NCBI GenBank assembly: GCA_012512265.1
Contig: JAAZEM010000038.1
Span: forward strand, 1-35,422
Direction of reading: 5' to 3'
From: Armatimonadota bacterium
Lineage (GTDB): Bacteria; Armatimonadota; JAAZEB01
Length of the DNA stretch: 35,422 nt
Part shown: one piece after another, positions 9,183 through 18,091 of the stretch
How the letters are laid out: the number at the start of each line of letters is the position of its first letter
How positions within the stretch are numbered: position 1 is the first letter of the stretch
Notes under the pieces: generated by a model
Told to the model about the DNA's origin: nothing
The model's database searches: none
Seen by the model: the letters and a program-made list of their open reading frames with translations, nothing else
Translations under genes and position numbers: made by a program

Positions 9183-9209
9183 GGAACCCTGGAGCCATGG
9201 AGAGCGTCT
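9183..9209 (+). promoter_or_regulatory. possible ECF-sigma promoter of the HtrA gene
   Basis: GGAAC (9183-9187) and CGTCT (9205-9209) are 17 nt apart, matching the general ECF/sigmaE pattern. The predicted start is about 80 nt before the GTG at 9294. No sigma70-like promoter is obvious in the 327-nt divergent gap 8967-9293, which otherwise holds no recognisable gene. The match is short and could be chance. Confidence 0.3.
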
Positions 9210-9293
9210 GGATACCAGAGACCGGCGCGGGCATTTTGGCACCTCATCGGCCATGCTGTTTGCGACGCCCGGCCTAACGCGGAGGGACTCTTA

Positions 9294-10433
9294 GTGATAC
9301 GGAACGAACGCGGCTCCACTTTCGGCTATTTTCTGGCGGCCCTGCTCGGTGCGCTCCTGGGCGGCATGCTGGTGGTGACAGTGCTCAACAAGGAGCAAAA
9401 GCAGACCGAAGCGGCCCCGCCACTGCCGATCAACTCGACGGCATCGCTGCCTCGCTCCACCGATACCGGCACCGTCACTGAAGCGGTAAAGCGCATTGGC
9501 CCGGCGGTGGTCAGTATCGACACGCGTGTAGTTCGCCCTCGCTCGGATATTCCAGAGTTCTTCCGCGAGTTTTTCGGCGACGAGAGCGCGCCAATGCCGC
9601 AGGAGGGGAAAGGCTCGGGAGTCATCATCGACGCGCGCCGTGGCTACGTGCTGACCAACGCGCACGTCATCAAGGACGCAAGGGAGATCAAGGTCACGCT
9701 GCCCGATAAGCGCCAGTTCACCGGCAAAGTGGTGGGGCAAGATGTGCAATCGGACCTCGCCGTGGTCCGCATCCCAGCCAACAATCTGCCAGAGGCGAAG
9801 CTCTCCAAGGCGGCTCCTCCGCCCATCGGTTCGTGGGTGGTGGCGATTGGCAACCCCTTCGGCTTCGCGAACACCGTGACGGTGGGCGTCGTCAGCGCGA
9901 CCGAGCGCGATATCTCGCCCCAGGGCGGGCCGACGCTGCAGCGGCTGATTCAGACGGACGCGGCGATCAACCCGGGCAATTCGGGCGGGCCGCTAGTCAA
10001 CCTCGACGGCGAGGTGGTGGGGATCAACACGGCGATCCTCTCGGTGGCGCAGGGAATTGGGTTTGCCATCTCGTCGCAACACGCCCACGAGGTGGCCCAG
10101 CAGCTCATCGAACGTGGCAAAGTGGTCCGGCCCTGGATTGGCGTCTCCTACATGCCGGTCACCCAGGAGTTCAAAGAGTACTTTGATCTCCCCACCACGG
10201 AGGGTGTGGTGGTCCGCGACGTGATCGAGGGCAGCCCGGCGGCCAGAGCCGGGGTTCGCCGCGGAGACCTGATTGTCGAGATCGACCGGAAGCAGATCAA
10301 GGAGGCGGATGATCTGAAGAACGAGATCCTGAAGCGGAAGGTGGGCGATACCGTCAGCCTACTCATCTACCGCGGCAAGGAATCGAAGGTCATCAAACTG
10401 CGCACGGCCGAGATGCCGCAGAACTTGCGGTGA
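9294..10433 (+). CDS. membrane-anchored HtrA/DegP-type serine protease
   Basis: This 379-aa protein is an envelope-stress protease that degrades or refolds misfolded exported proteins. It has one N-terminal membrane anchor (residues about 9-32), a trypsin-like domain with a complete triad (His124 in TNAHVIKD, Asp154 in QSDLAVV, Ser230 in GNSGGP), and one C-terminal PDZ domain (GVVVRDVIEGSPAARAG). One PDZ makes it DegS/HtrA-like rather than two-PDZ DegP. The frame is open far upstream, but the GTG at 9294 is chosen because GGAGGG precedes it and the membrane anchor starts right after. Its last bases overlap the next gene in a GTGA junction, so the two are translationally coupled. An ECF-like promoter sits upstream. 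Confidence 0.92.
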   Translation: MIRNERGSTFGYFLAALLGALLGGMLVVTVLNKEQKQTEAAPPLPINSTASLPRSTDTGTVTEAVKRIGPAVVSIDTRVVRPRSDIPEFFREFFGDESAPMPQEGKGSGVIIDARRGYVLTNAHVIKDAREIKVTLPDKRQFTGKVVGQDVQSDLAVVRIPANNLPEAKLSKAAPPPIGSWVVAIGNPFGFANTVTVGVVSATERDISPQGGPTLQRLIQTDAAINPGNSGGPLVNLDGEVVGINTAILSVAQGIGFAISSQHAHEVAQQLIERGKVVRPWIGVSYMPVTQEFKEYFDLPTTEGVVVRDVIEGSPAARAGVRRGDLIVEIDRKQIKEADDLKNEILKRKVGDTVSLLIYRGKESKVIKLRTAEMPQNLR

Positions 10434-11554
10434 TACGCGCGGCAAAGCGGGGTGCGCGCGGCAGCGCTGGCCGTCCGGCATCCCGCCAGATAGATCAGGC
10501 ATGCCAGGCGCACGCCCGGCATGCTCCTTCCCGGCTCGGGGCACTCGTCGCCCTCCTCGTTTTCGCGGCGGGTGCCCTCGGGGCTCCAGCGCGCGCTCAG
10601 AGCAAAGAGGAGAGCGTCGCGCAGTGCGTTGCGGCGCTGCGCGCCCGCCCGGAGGATGACGAGGCGAAACGGCTCCTGCGCCGCGCCTTCACCGAGGTGT
10701 ACCCCAGCTTTCTCCCGGCCGATATCCTGACGTTCCTCCCGCTCCCGCACCAGGTGTGCGAGGATCGCGCCACCGAATCTACGCCGCCACAGCGCACCTT
10801 TTTCACCACGGGCCTCGCATTCCCGGACGCCAGCCGGCGCCAGGACCCGGAAAAGCGGCAGGCATTCAACCGGGTGCTCCATGCCTATGTGCAAGAGGAG
10901 GGCGGAGAGTGGCGGCTTGCCTTTCGGGTGCTCTACGATGCGCACCAGGAGGGCGCCGAGGAGCTCGCGCCCCGGGCGATGCGTGAGCTACTGCGGGTGC
11001 GCGCCGTGACGCTGGCCCACATCGGCGACCCGCGGCGTGCCCTGTCGGCGCCGGTGGACCTGTGGTTGCTTGGAAACGGCGACGGCGGCGCAGAGCAGTC
11101 CGGCCCGAACCTCTACCTGCACGGCACGCGCAACACGCGCGCGCCACTAGAGCTACTCCGCCAGATTGCCCACGAACTGGGGCACCTGATCTTTCCGGCC
11201 ATCGGGCCTCTGGACGAACCCGAGACGTGGGGCAACGGCTTCCTGGGTGAGGTCCTCATCCTGCGCTGGCTTGCACGGGCACCGGCGCCCAAAGAGAGCG
11301 CGGTGCCGGCGGAAGCGCTGGCGGCTTACGTTCGGCAGGAGGTGGAGCCGCTGGCGCGCGCGTTCGCGGTGGCGGGATGGGCCGGCTTCGCGGGCGAGGA
11401 GAGATCGGCAGGGAGCCTGCGCCTGCTCCTGGGCATGGTGCTGCATCTGGAAGACACGCAGGGCACGAAGGCGCTCTCCGAACTGATGCGCTCGCTCAAC
11501 GGCACTACCGTGCCCCATTGGATCGACGCGGCACGGCCCCTGCTCACCCCCTAG
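10430..11554 (+). CDS. secreted HExxH putative zinc metallopeptidase coupled to HtrA
   Basis: This 374-aa protein starts at a GTG whose last bases overlap the HtrA stop (GTGA), so ribosomes likely move directly from one to the other. After a long basic leader, a hydrophobic stretch (residues about 35-56) ends in APARAQS, a probable signal peptide cleaved near Ala-Gln. HELGH at 248-252 is the zinc-binding motif of HExxH proteases, and Glu274, 22 residues later, is a candidate third ligand of gluzincin type. I cannot assign a known family. The rest is helical, with many Arg/Glu/Leu. Context suggests an envelope protease or protease-like chaperone working with HtrA. A fold without proteolysis is also possible. 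Confidence 0.65.
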   Translation: MIRAAKRGARGSAGRPASRQIDQACQAHARHAPSRLGALVALLVFAAGALGAPARAQSKEESVAQCVAALRARPEDDEAKRLLRRAFTEVYPSFLPADILTFLPLPHQVCEDRATESTPPQRTFFTTGLAFPDASRRQDPEKRQAFNRVLHAYVQEEGGEWRLAFRVLYDAHQEGAEELAPRAMRELLRVRAVTLAHIGDPRRALSAPVDLWLLGNGDGGAEQSGPNLYLHGTRNTRAPLELLRQIAHELGHLIFPAIGPLDEPETWGNGFLGEVLILRWLARAPAPKESAVPAEALAAYVRQEVEPLARAFAVAGWAGFAGEERSAGSLRLLLGMVLHLEDTQGTKALSELMRSLNGTTVPHWIDAARPLLTP

Positions 11555-11573
11555 CCCGAACAGCAGGTATCGC

Positions 11574-12581
11574 CTACTGTGGCGAGAAGTAGCGGGCGAT
11601 CTCGTCCCGATCGAAGAGAGGCAGCGGCAACCGCTCTCCCTCTCGTTCCAGCCACATGCCGTCATTCGGATGGGTCAGCTCACCGATGGCGGCAGCCACG
11701 ATGCCGGCGTTGTGATAGGCATCCAGGAGCATGGGCGCGCGGTCGGGGGCGACCGCCGCGAGGAGCGCCCCGGAGGCGATCAGGCCGAGGGGGTCTAGCT
11801 TCAGAGCGTCGCAGATAACCCGCGTCTCCGGGAGCACCGGGATGGCGCCGGCATCGACGCGGATACCGGTGCCGGCGGCGGTGGCGATCTCGCGCAGTCC
11901 GGTGATCAGGCCGCCCTCTGTGGGGTCGTGCATGGCATGAACCCCGCCGGTGTTCATCGCCAGGCGCGCGTCACGCACGACGCTGATCCCGGGCCGGTGC
12001 AGGAACTCCGCCGCTCGATCTATAAGATCCGAGGCCACGCCGGCGCGCTTGAGATCCTGCCTCGCCTCGCGCGCGAGAATGGCGGTCCCCTCGACAGCGA
12101 TCCCCTTGGTCAACACGAGAATATCGCCGGGCCGGGCGCCCCGAGAGGGAAGGAGGCGCTCGCGCTCCGCCTCGCCCAGGAGGCAGCCGGCGATCACCGG
12201 GCGCGACAGCCCGTAAGTGATCTCGGTATGCCCGCCCACCAGCGCGATCCCCAGCTCTTCACACGCGGTAGCGATCTGCTCGAAGATCTCCTCCGCCAGG
12301 CGCTCCTCGGCGCCTTCCGGCAAAAGCACGGTCGCCAGGAACCAGCGCGGCTCGGCGCCCATCGTGGCGATGTCGTTGGCGTTCACGTTCACCGCGTACC
12401 AGCCGATGGCGTCGGTCGCGAAGGTGATCGGGTCGGTCTTCGCCACCAGGACACGGTCGCCCATGTCAATCGCGGCGGCATCCTCGCCGGGCGCCGGGCC
12501 GACAAGCACGCGCGGGTCGGTCACCGGGTGGCGCGACAGCAGGCGGGCGAGTAGCTCCGCGGGCAACTTACCTACTTCCAT
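11574..12581 (-). CDS. AIR synthase/HypE-like ATP-binding protein
   Basis: This 335-aa protein has the PurM/ThiL/HypE two-domain fold. The N-terminal half carries GPAPGEDAAAIDMGD, the KTDPITFATD strand, and VNVNANDIATMGAEP, where Asp residues bind Mg-ATP. The C-terminal half has HAMHDPTEGGLITGLREIA, typical of HypE-like members. It lacks the C-terminal PRIC-type cysteine tail used by true HypE to carry the cyanide ligand, so hydrogenase maturation is unlikely; no hydrogenase genes are nearby either. The reaction is unknown. The start overlaps its upstream neighbour's stop region: AGGAG includes the TAG stop of the GH36 gene and lies seven bases before the ATG, giving tight coupling. Confidence 0.8.
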   Translation of the reverse strand: MEVGKLPAELLARLLSRHPVTDPRVLVGPAPGEDAAAIDMGDRVLVAKTDPITFATDAIGWYAVNVNANDIATMGAEPRWFLATVLLPEGAEERLAEEIFEQIATACEELGIALVGGHTEITYGLSRPVIAGCLLGEAERERLLPSRGARPGDILVLTKGIAVEGTAILAREARQDLKRAGVASDLIDRAAEFLHRPGISVVRDARLAMNTGGVHAMHDPTEGGLITGLREIATAAGTGIRVDAGAIPVLPETRVICDALKLDPLGLIASGALLAAVAPDRAPMLLDAYHNAGIVAAAIGELTHPNDGMWLEREGERLPLPLFDRDEIARYFSPQ

Positions 12582-12590
12582 CCAACACTC

Positions 12591-14906
12591 CTATGCATAA
12601 GGCAGATCGAGCCAACGCGAAGCCAGGGGGCCCTCCAACCGAATCTCCGCCAGGCCATCGGCGCGCGCGCTGGCGAAGCGCTTCCCTGGGGCCGGCGCCA
12701 CCCTCAGTGTGAGCGGTGTGGGCCAGAGCCATTTCACCTGCAGCCGCACCCCTCCGGCATACGGCTCCCAGGCGATGACCTCGGTGCCGCCCATCGAGAA
12801 GTGGCCATCTGTCCAGACCAGGCAGGGGCCATCTGACGGGAGAGGCTGGATCTTCACCACCTCGCAGGCGTGCGCCCGGATTGGCCCGATCTCCAGCACC
12901 TCGCCGGGCCGTACCACGCGCGCCCACTCGCCGCGGAAGGCGCTCGCCATAAAAGCGGGATGCTCCGTGGCGAAGTGGCCCAGGATCTCCTCGTCGAGCG
13001 CCACCCGGTAGGAGCGGGCTTCGGAGTGCCAGTTGACGACGCTGAGCGTGTGCCAGGGGGCGAGCCCGGGCGCGGCGGGAGTGACGCGCGTGTCGAAGAG
13101 CGCCGGAAAGCGGACGCCCCGCAGGGCATCACGCGGGATCGCCGCCTCGCCGATGGACGGCGCGCAATGGCGCAGGAGAAGCAGCCGGTCGTCGTCGACC
13201 TCCGCCAGATTCTCGGTGAAGCAGACCAGGCCGCCGCCCAGGTATTGGTTCAGGGCGCTCGTGAGCGCCTCGTCATCGTTCATCCGTCCGAGCGAGAGGA
13301 CCTCACCGCGATACGCCTCCGCCCGGCGCCGGACCATCAGCGCATCCGGATCGTTATCCCATAGCCGGTTCATCCAGAAGCGGAGGGTGTTCTGCTTGAT
13401 GGTGAAGGGGCCATACCCCTCCCCTTCCTGGCCTGGCGGGGGATCGGGCCACTCGCTCCGCACATCCGAGCCGGTGCGCTGGGCATCGGCCAGGCCAACG
13501 AGCGGGCCGTAGAAACCGCCGCAGACGTTGAGATAGGCGTCTGGGCCGATCCCGCGGCGGATCGCCTCGAAGGCGGCGCGGTAGGCCTCCGCCCGGTTCT
13601 TCGTGCGGTCGTAGAAGAGGACGTCTGGCTCCCCGATGGCGCGAGTAAAATCGAGCTTGTGGTAAGTGAAGCCCCACTCGTGCGTGAGGCGATGGTAGAG
13701 CTCCTCCAGGAAGACGAGGACTTCCGGATGGGTGGGATCGAGAACAAAGCTGCGCTGCGTGCCCATCGGGAAGATGACGGACTCGCCATTCCGCCGGTGG
13801 AGCAGCCACTCCGGGTGGTGATAGCGGACGGTGGAGCGGATATCGGCCAGGAAGGGGCACGTCCAGATCCCCGGTTGATAGCCGGCCTCCCGAATGGCCC
13901 GGGCGAAGCCGGGGAGATCGGGCCAGCGGATGTTGGGGTACCAATCGCCCCACTCCTGGTCCCAGCACTCGTCAATCTGGATGACATCGATCGGGAGCGG
14001 ACGCTTCCGGAGCGCGTCGAGGTTGGCCTCGGCCTCCCACTGCGCGCAGCCATCACCGTAGTAGTACCAGCTGCACCAGACCGTAGGCGGTCTTTTGCGC
14101 GCCTTTTCCCGCTCGCGCGCGCCCGGATGAACGTCGTTCAGGAGCTCCGTGTAACGCTCAATCGCCGCGAAGGCGTCGGGATCGAGGTCAATGAGCACCC
14201 ACTGGCTGACGAGCGTCTTGCCGGGAGCGAGGAGCTGGCCGTCGCAGTGGCAATCAAGGCGGATTCCAGCCAGGCGCCGGCGGTCGGGAGTGAGCCCCAC
14301 CACGCCCTGAACAAGCTGCCGGTCGAGCGGGAAGAAGCCGAGAAAGAGGGCCGCTTCGGGGGCGCGGAGGAGCATCATCTCGGAGCCGACGAAGCGGGTG
14401 GGAAAGCCGGTTTCCCCCGCGCCGCGCGGCACTCCCCCGGTCTCTGGTGTGCCGCGTACGCCGTCCCACACCCCGGGTGTTTCATCGCCGAGGCGGAAGG
14501 CCGCTGGCATATCGTTCTTATGCCGCGGCTGGCGGAGGAAGACCCACTCGCCTGCGGGCGCGGCGCCCAGACGGGCGCCTTCCTCGCCCACGACCAGCGG
14601 TGAGAGCGTGGCCACCTCCAGGTCATCCGGCCCCAGGTTGGTGAGGAGAAGGCGCACCGCCAGGCGCGCCGGACCATCCTCGGGTCGGAACGTCTCGCGC
14701 GTGAGGCGAAGATCACCCTTCTCCGCGGTCTCCGTGGTAAAGCGGCCCTTGCCGAGGCACGCGAGCGTGCCGACGCGCGTCTCCGCCGGCGCGAACTCCC
14801 AGGCGTCCCAGGTTCGAGTCGCCCCGCTTCCGGGCGCGCCTGTCTCCACCAGGCAAGTGGCTTCAAGGAGGGTCTCCCCGTAGCGCAATTGGATCTTTCT
14901 ACTCAC
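12591..14906 (-). CDS. GH36-type alpha-galactosidase-like glycosidase
   Basis: This 771-aa protein has a beta-sandwich N-terminal domain and a TIM barrel from about 275. Clan GH-D marks include CSWYYYGDG (about 278), DVIQIDECW (307-315), and the nucleophile Asp419 in HKLDFTR. The acid/base residue is likely Asp481 in RTGSDV, after a conserved CGGFYGP segment. Retaining hydrolysis of terminal alpha-galactosides is the usual activity, though GH36 also holds raffinose synthases. No signal peptide is seen, so it is probably cytoplasmic and needs imported oligosaccharides. It is followed by the AIR-synthase-like gene in the same transcript, an unusual pairing. No clear promoter is visible in the upstream gap. 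Confidence 0.85.
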   Translation of the reverse strand: MSRKIQLRYGETLLEATCLVETGAPGSGATRTWDAWEFAPAETRVGTLACLGKGRFTTETAEKGDLRLTRETFRPEDGPARLAVRLLLTNLGPDDLEVATLSPLVVGEEGARLGAAPAGEWVFLRQPRHKNDMPAAFRLGDETPGVWDGVRGTPETGGVPRGAGETGFPTRFVGSEMMLLRAPEAALFLGFFPLDRQLVQGVVGLTPDRRRLAGIRLDCHCDGQLLAPGKTLVSQWVLIDLDPDAFAAIERYTELLNDVHPGAREREKARKRPPTVWCSWYYYGDGCAQWEAEANLDALRKRPLPIDVIQIDECWDQEWGDWYPNIRWPDLPGFARAIREAGYQPGIWTCPFLADIRSTVRYHHPEWLLHRRNGESVIFPMGTQRSFVLDPTHPEVLVFLEELYHRLTHEWGFTYHKLDFTRAIGEPDVLFYDRTKNRAEAYRAAFEAIRRGIGPDAYLNVCGGFYGPLVGLADAQRTGSDVRSEWPDPPPGQEGEGYGPFTIKQNTLRFWMNRLWDNDPDALMVRRRAEAYRGEVLSLGRMNDDEALTSALNQYLGGGLVCFTENLAEVDDDRLLLLRHCAPSIGEAAIPRDALRGVRFPALFDTRVTPAAPGLAPWHTLSVVNWHSEARSYRVALDEEILGHFATEHPAFMASAFRGEWARVVRPGEVLEIGPIRAHACEVVKIQPLPSDGPCLVWTDGHFSMGGTEVIAWEPYAGGVRLQVKWLWPTPLTLRVAPAPGKRFASARADGLAEIRLEGPLASRWLDLPYA

Positions 14907-15141
14907 CTCGGGCCCTTTCGCATCGCGCCAGCGGCATGGCCCTCACCACCAGGGCGTCGACGGAAGCGGTGGGGAATCGAAGCAGCCTTCTGCCCCGGGG
15001 GAGGGATTCCGCGGGCGCATCGGTCTATAGGTGTCAGTTCGCGGCGGAACATTCTGTACCCTTGTTCGGAAAAGCCCTCCGCCACGGAAGGGCACGCCCT
15101 GCCCCGGGTTGTACCTGAATCGTTGCGAGAAAAGCGGGCCT

Positions 15142-15170
15142 TTCGCCGGGCGGCGGGCGTACGCTATAAT
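15142..15170 (+). promoter_or_regulatory. mnmG promoter with perfect -10
   Basis: TATAAT at 15165-15170 is perfect; the -35 at 15142-15147 (TTCGCC, 17-nt spacer) is weak. The start is predicted at about 15177, which is the base before the ATG at 15178, so the transcript may be leaderless. Confidence 0.6.
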
Positions 15171-15177
15171 GGGATCG

Positions 15178-17061
15178 ATGATACGAGAGACAACCGATTT
15201 CGACGTGGTGGTGATTGGCGGCGGACACGCCGGGTGCGAGGCGGCGCTGGCGGCAGCGCGATTGGGCTGCCGGACGCTGGTGCTCACGCTCAATCTGGAG
15301 CGAATTGCGCACACGCCGTGCAACTGCTCCATCGGGGGGCCGGCTAAGGCCCATGTGGTCCGCGAGATCGACGCTCTGGGCGGCGAGATGGCGCTCGCCG
15401 CCGATGCCGCGACGACGCACCGCCGCATGCTGAACACGAGCAAGGGGCCCGCGGTCCAGGCGCTTCGCGTGCAGGTCGATAAGGGGCTCTACTCGCGGCG
15501 GATGCGCGCCGCGCTGGAGGCGCAGCCCAGGCTGACGGTCGTTTGCGACCGGGCGACCGATCTCCTCGCCGAAGATGGCCAGATCGCGGGCGTGCGCACC
15601 GCTTCCGGCACCACCTACACGGCGAAGGCGGTGGTCATCACGACGGGCACCTTCCTGCGCGGGAAATGCCACATCGGCGAGCGGAGCTGGGACGCCGGAC
15701 GGGCAGGTGAGCCGCCGGCGATGGAGCTCTCGGAGTCGCTGCGCGCCCTCGGGTTTACGCTGGTGCGCTTCAAGACAGGCACCACGGCGCGGGTAGATAA
15801 GAAGAGCATCGATCTGGAGCGGACCATCGTCCAGCCGTCCGAGCCGGAATCGCCCCCGTTCTCCTACCTGACGCCGCACGAGCCACGCGAGGAACTGTTG
15901 CCGTGCTGGCTCACCTTCACCACGGAGGAGACCGCCGCGATCATCCGGAAGAACCTGCACCGCTCGGCGCTCTACGGGGGGCGAATCGAGGGGAGGGGCC
16001 CGCGCTACTGCCCGAGCATCGAGGATAAGATCGTGAAGTTCCCGGACCGGGAGCGGCACCAGATCTTCCTCGAGCAGGAGGGATGGCACACCGACGAGAT
16101 CTATGTCCAGGGCGCGTCCACCAGCCTTCCGGAAGAGGTGCAGCTCGCCTTCCTCCGCTCAATTCCCGGGCTGGAGGAGGTGCGAGTCCTTCGGTATGGC
16201 TACGCGGTGGAGTATGACGCGCTACCACCGGAGCAGCTCAAGCCCACTCTGGAGACGAAGCGCGTAGCAGGCCTCTTCTCGGCCGGGCAGGTGAACGGGA
16301 CGTCCGGCTACGAGGAGGCCGCGGCGCAGGGCCTGATCGCGGGGATCAATGCGGCGCTCCAGGTGCAGGGCCGGCCCACGTTCACGCTCGGGCGTGCCGA
16401 CGCCTACATCGGCGTGATGATCGACGACCTGATCACCAAGGGCGTGGACGAGCCGTACCGGCTGCTCACCTCGCGCGCGGAGCATCGCCTCCTGTTGCGC
16501 CAGGACAACGCCGATCTCCGCCTCACCGCCAAGGGGCGCGCGGTCGGCCTGGTGAGTGATGAGCGCTGGCGGCGGTTTTGCGAGAAGCAGCGCCAGATCG
16601 ACCTCGCGCTCGACCGGCTGAACCGGGTCATGCTCCGGCCCACCGCGAGCGTGCAGGAGAGCCTGCGCGCCCTCGGCACCGCGGAGCTACCGAAGCCAGT
16701 AGAGCTCGCGCAAATCCTGCGCCGGCCCGGGATCCGGTATGCCGACCTGCGCGCCCTCGATCCAGAGACGCCCGACCTCCGGCCGGATGTGGTGGAGCAG
16801 GTGGAGATTGCCATCAAGTACGCGGGCTACATCGAGCGACAACGCGCGCAGGTGGAGCAGCACCACCGCCTGGAGAAGCGTGCCATCCCCGAGGGCTTTC
16901 CCTACGAGCAGGTGCGCGCGCTCTCGCACGAGGGCCGCGAGAAGCTGATGCGCGTGCGCCCGGCGAGCGTGGGCCAAGCCGCGCGCATCCCCGGGCTCAC
17001 CCCGGCCGACATCTCGGTCCTGCTCGTCGCGCTCGAGCGTGCGTCGAGCCCGCGTCAGTAG
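15178..17061 (+). CDS. mnmG: tRNA uridine-5-carboxymethylaminomethyl modification enzyme MnmG (GidA)
   Basis: With MnmE, this FAD enzyme installs the cmnm5 group at the wobble uridine of several tRNAs. The 627-aa length is normal. The FAD motif [10 protein letters not shown] lies at residues 14-23. The family signatures [38 protein letters not shown], and the C-terminal [10 protein letters not shown] are all present, so the protein is complete. Start ATG 15178 follows a TATAAT by seven bases. An ATG at 15169 in the same frame overlaps the -10 and is unlikely. Its usual partners mnmE and rsmG are not adjacent, so it stands alone here. It converges with the deaminase gene, and the two coding regions overlap by 7 nt. 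Confidence 0.97.
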   Translation: MIRETTDFDVVVIGGGHAGCEAALAAARLGCRTLVLTLNLERIAHTPCNCSIGGPAKAHVVREIDALGGEMALAADAATTHRRMLNTSKGPAVQALRVQVDKGLYSRRMRAALEAQPRLTVVCDRATDLLAEDGQIAGVRTASGTTYTAKAVVITTGTFLRGKCHIGERSWDAGRAGEPPAMELSESLRALGFTLVRFKTGTTARVDKKSIDLERTIVQPSEPESPPFSYLTPHEPREELLPCWLTFTTEETAAIIRKNLHRSALYGGRIEGRGPRYCPSIEDKIVKFPDRERHQIFLEQEGWHTDEIYVQGASTSLPEEVQLAFLRSIPGLEEVRVLRYGYAVEYDALPPEQLKPTLETKRVAGLFSAGQVNGTSGYEEAAAQGLIAGINAALQVQGRPTFTLGRADAYIGVMIDDLITKGVDEPYRLLTSRAEHRLLLRQDNADLRLTAKGRAVGLVSDERWRRFCEKQRQIDLALDRLNRVMLRPTASVQESLRALGTAELPKPVELAQILRRPGIRYADLRALDPETPDLRPDVVEQVEIAIKYAGYIERQRAQVEQHHRLEKRAIPEGFPYEQVRALSHEGREKLMRVRPASVGQAARIPGLTPADISVLLVALERASSPRQ

Positions 17062-17522
17062 GTACGGCCCTCTTCTTTCCCGCGCCACGACCGGAACAGC
17101 TCCACGCACTCGTCGCGTAGGAAGTCGCCGGTGATCTCGACCGGGCTGCCCCCCTTCTCCTTCATCTCGCGGTTGGAGATCGGGAGCTCGTTGAAGCCGC
17201 ACGCGGCCGCATCGGCGATCCGCGCGCCAAAGATCACGCGGTCCAGTCTTGCCCAATGGCACGCGGCGAAGCACATCGGGCACGGCTCGCACGTCGAGTA
17301 GATCTCGCACCCGGAGAGGTCGATTGTCCCCAGCTTCCGGCAGGCTTCGCGTATCGCGACGATCTCGGCGTGCGCCGTGATATCGGTCTCCTGCCACACC
17401 CGGTTGTGCGCGCAGGCGACCACCTCGCCATCGCGAACGATGCACGCCCCGAAAGGCGACCCGCCCTGGGCCACGCCCTCTCGTGCCTTCTCAATCGCCA
17501 TCCGCATGAAACGCTCGTCCAT
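17055..17522 (-). CDS. guanine deaminase-like CDA-fold enzyme
   Basis: This 155-aa zinc deaminase has His51-Ala-Glu53 (HAE) and CEPCPMC with Cys81 and Cys84 as zinc ligands, the pattern of the cytidine-deaminase fold. The SPFGACIV opening, [11 protein letters not shown] and the short C-terminal tail ending in Tyr closely resemble Bacillus-type guanine deaminase, which turns guanine to xanthine. Adenosine deaminase TadA is less likely because the tail fits GuaD better. The ATG at 17522 is chosen over 17543 because GGAGGGAGGAAG directly precedes it. Its stop region overlaps the mnmG stop in convergent orientation, with no terminator between them. It sits 62 nt after the PIN gene and could share that transcript. 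Confidence 0.8.
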   Translation of the reverse strand: MDERFMRMAIEKAREGVAQGGSPFGACIVRDGEVVACAHNRVWQETDITAHAEIVAIREACRKLGTIDLSGCEIYSTCEPCPMCFAACHWARLDRVIFGARIADAAACGFNELPISNREMKEKGGSPVEITGDFLRDECVELFRSWRGKEEGRTY

Positions 17523-17584
17523 CTTCCTCCCTCCACGTGACATGGCAGCGCCCGCCCTAAAAACACCCTTTCTCTGGCTGTTGC

Positions 17585-18091
17585 TCAGGCGCCGCCGGTG
17601 AAGGCCGCGGCATCGGGGCCGCAGAGGAAAAGGACCTCAACGCCGAACGCGCGCAGGGCATCGCGGTAGGTCCACCACTTGGCATCTGCCGCCTGGAGGA
17701 TCGGCGGGCGCTCCGGGTGAGCCAGTGCCACGGCGACGAACTTGCGGTCAGATGGGTCGAAGCCGGCAAGCGAGTCATCGTCAGGGAATTCACTGAAGGC
17801 GGTATTGTCATCGCCCAACTGAGTGATGTGAACGCACTCACAGCGACGCGGATCCCGCCAGTTCGTCAGGACCCACTTCAGGAAGGCATCGCCGAGTCCC
17901 GGCTGACCAGACTCGCTGCAGTTCGAGCGGTATTCCCGGAGGATGTGGAAGGCGTCGTCCAGGACCAACGTGCAGGCGCCTCCGGTGATGGCCTTGAGCT
18001 GTCTGGCGCACTCCATCACGCAAGCGGGGGATACCTGCTCGGAGCGCCCGTTGGTGACGACGATGACGTTGGTGTCGACGATCCGCTTCAT
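17585..18091 (-). CDS. PIN-domain nuclease-like protein
   Basis: This 168-aa protein starts with IVDTNV, giving Asp6 of the PIN metal site. Candidate further acidic residues are Glu53, Asp115 (in FDPSDRKF) and Asp136 (ILQAAD), the usual quartet spacing. PIN domains are Mg-dependent RNases, frequent in toxin-antitoxin and defence modules. The ATG overlaps the stop of the upstream ATPase gene (ATGA), so both are made from one message in coupled fashion. No antitoxin-like small gene lies next to it, which argues against a plain VapC toxin and for a nuclease effector controlled by the ATPase. That role is inferred, not seen. Confidence 0.7.
   Translation of the reverse strand: MKRIVDTNVIVVTNGRSEQVSPACVMECARQLKAITGGACTLVLDDAFHILREYRSNCSESGQPGLGDAFLKWVLTNWRDPRRCECVHITQLGDDNTAFSEFPDDDSLAGFDPSDRKFVAVALAHPERPPILQAADAKWWTYRDALRAFGVEVLFLCGPDAAAFTGGA

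Noticed and set aside
9220..9231. Third copy of GACCGGCGCGGG
   Set aside because: There is only one arm, with no matching right arm nearby, so it is not a hairpin and may be chance.
17585..18091. Simple VapC-type toxin
   Set aside because: There is no small antitoxin gene upstream; the overlapping partner is a 456-aa ATPase.
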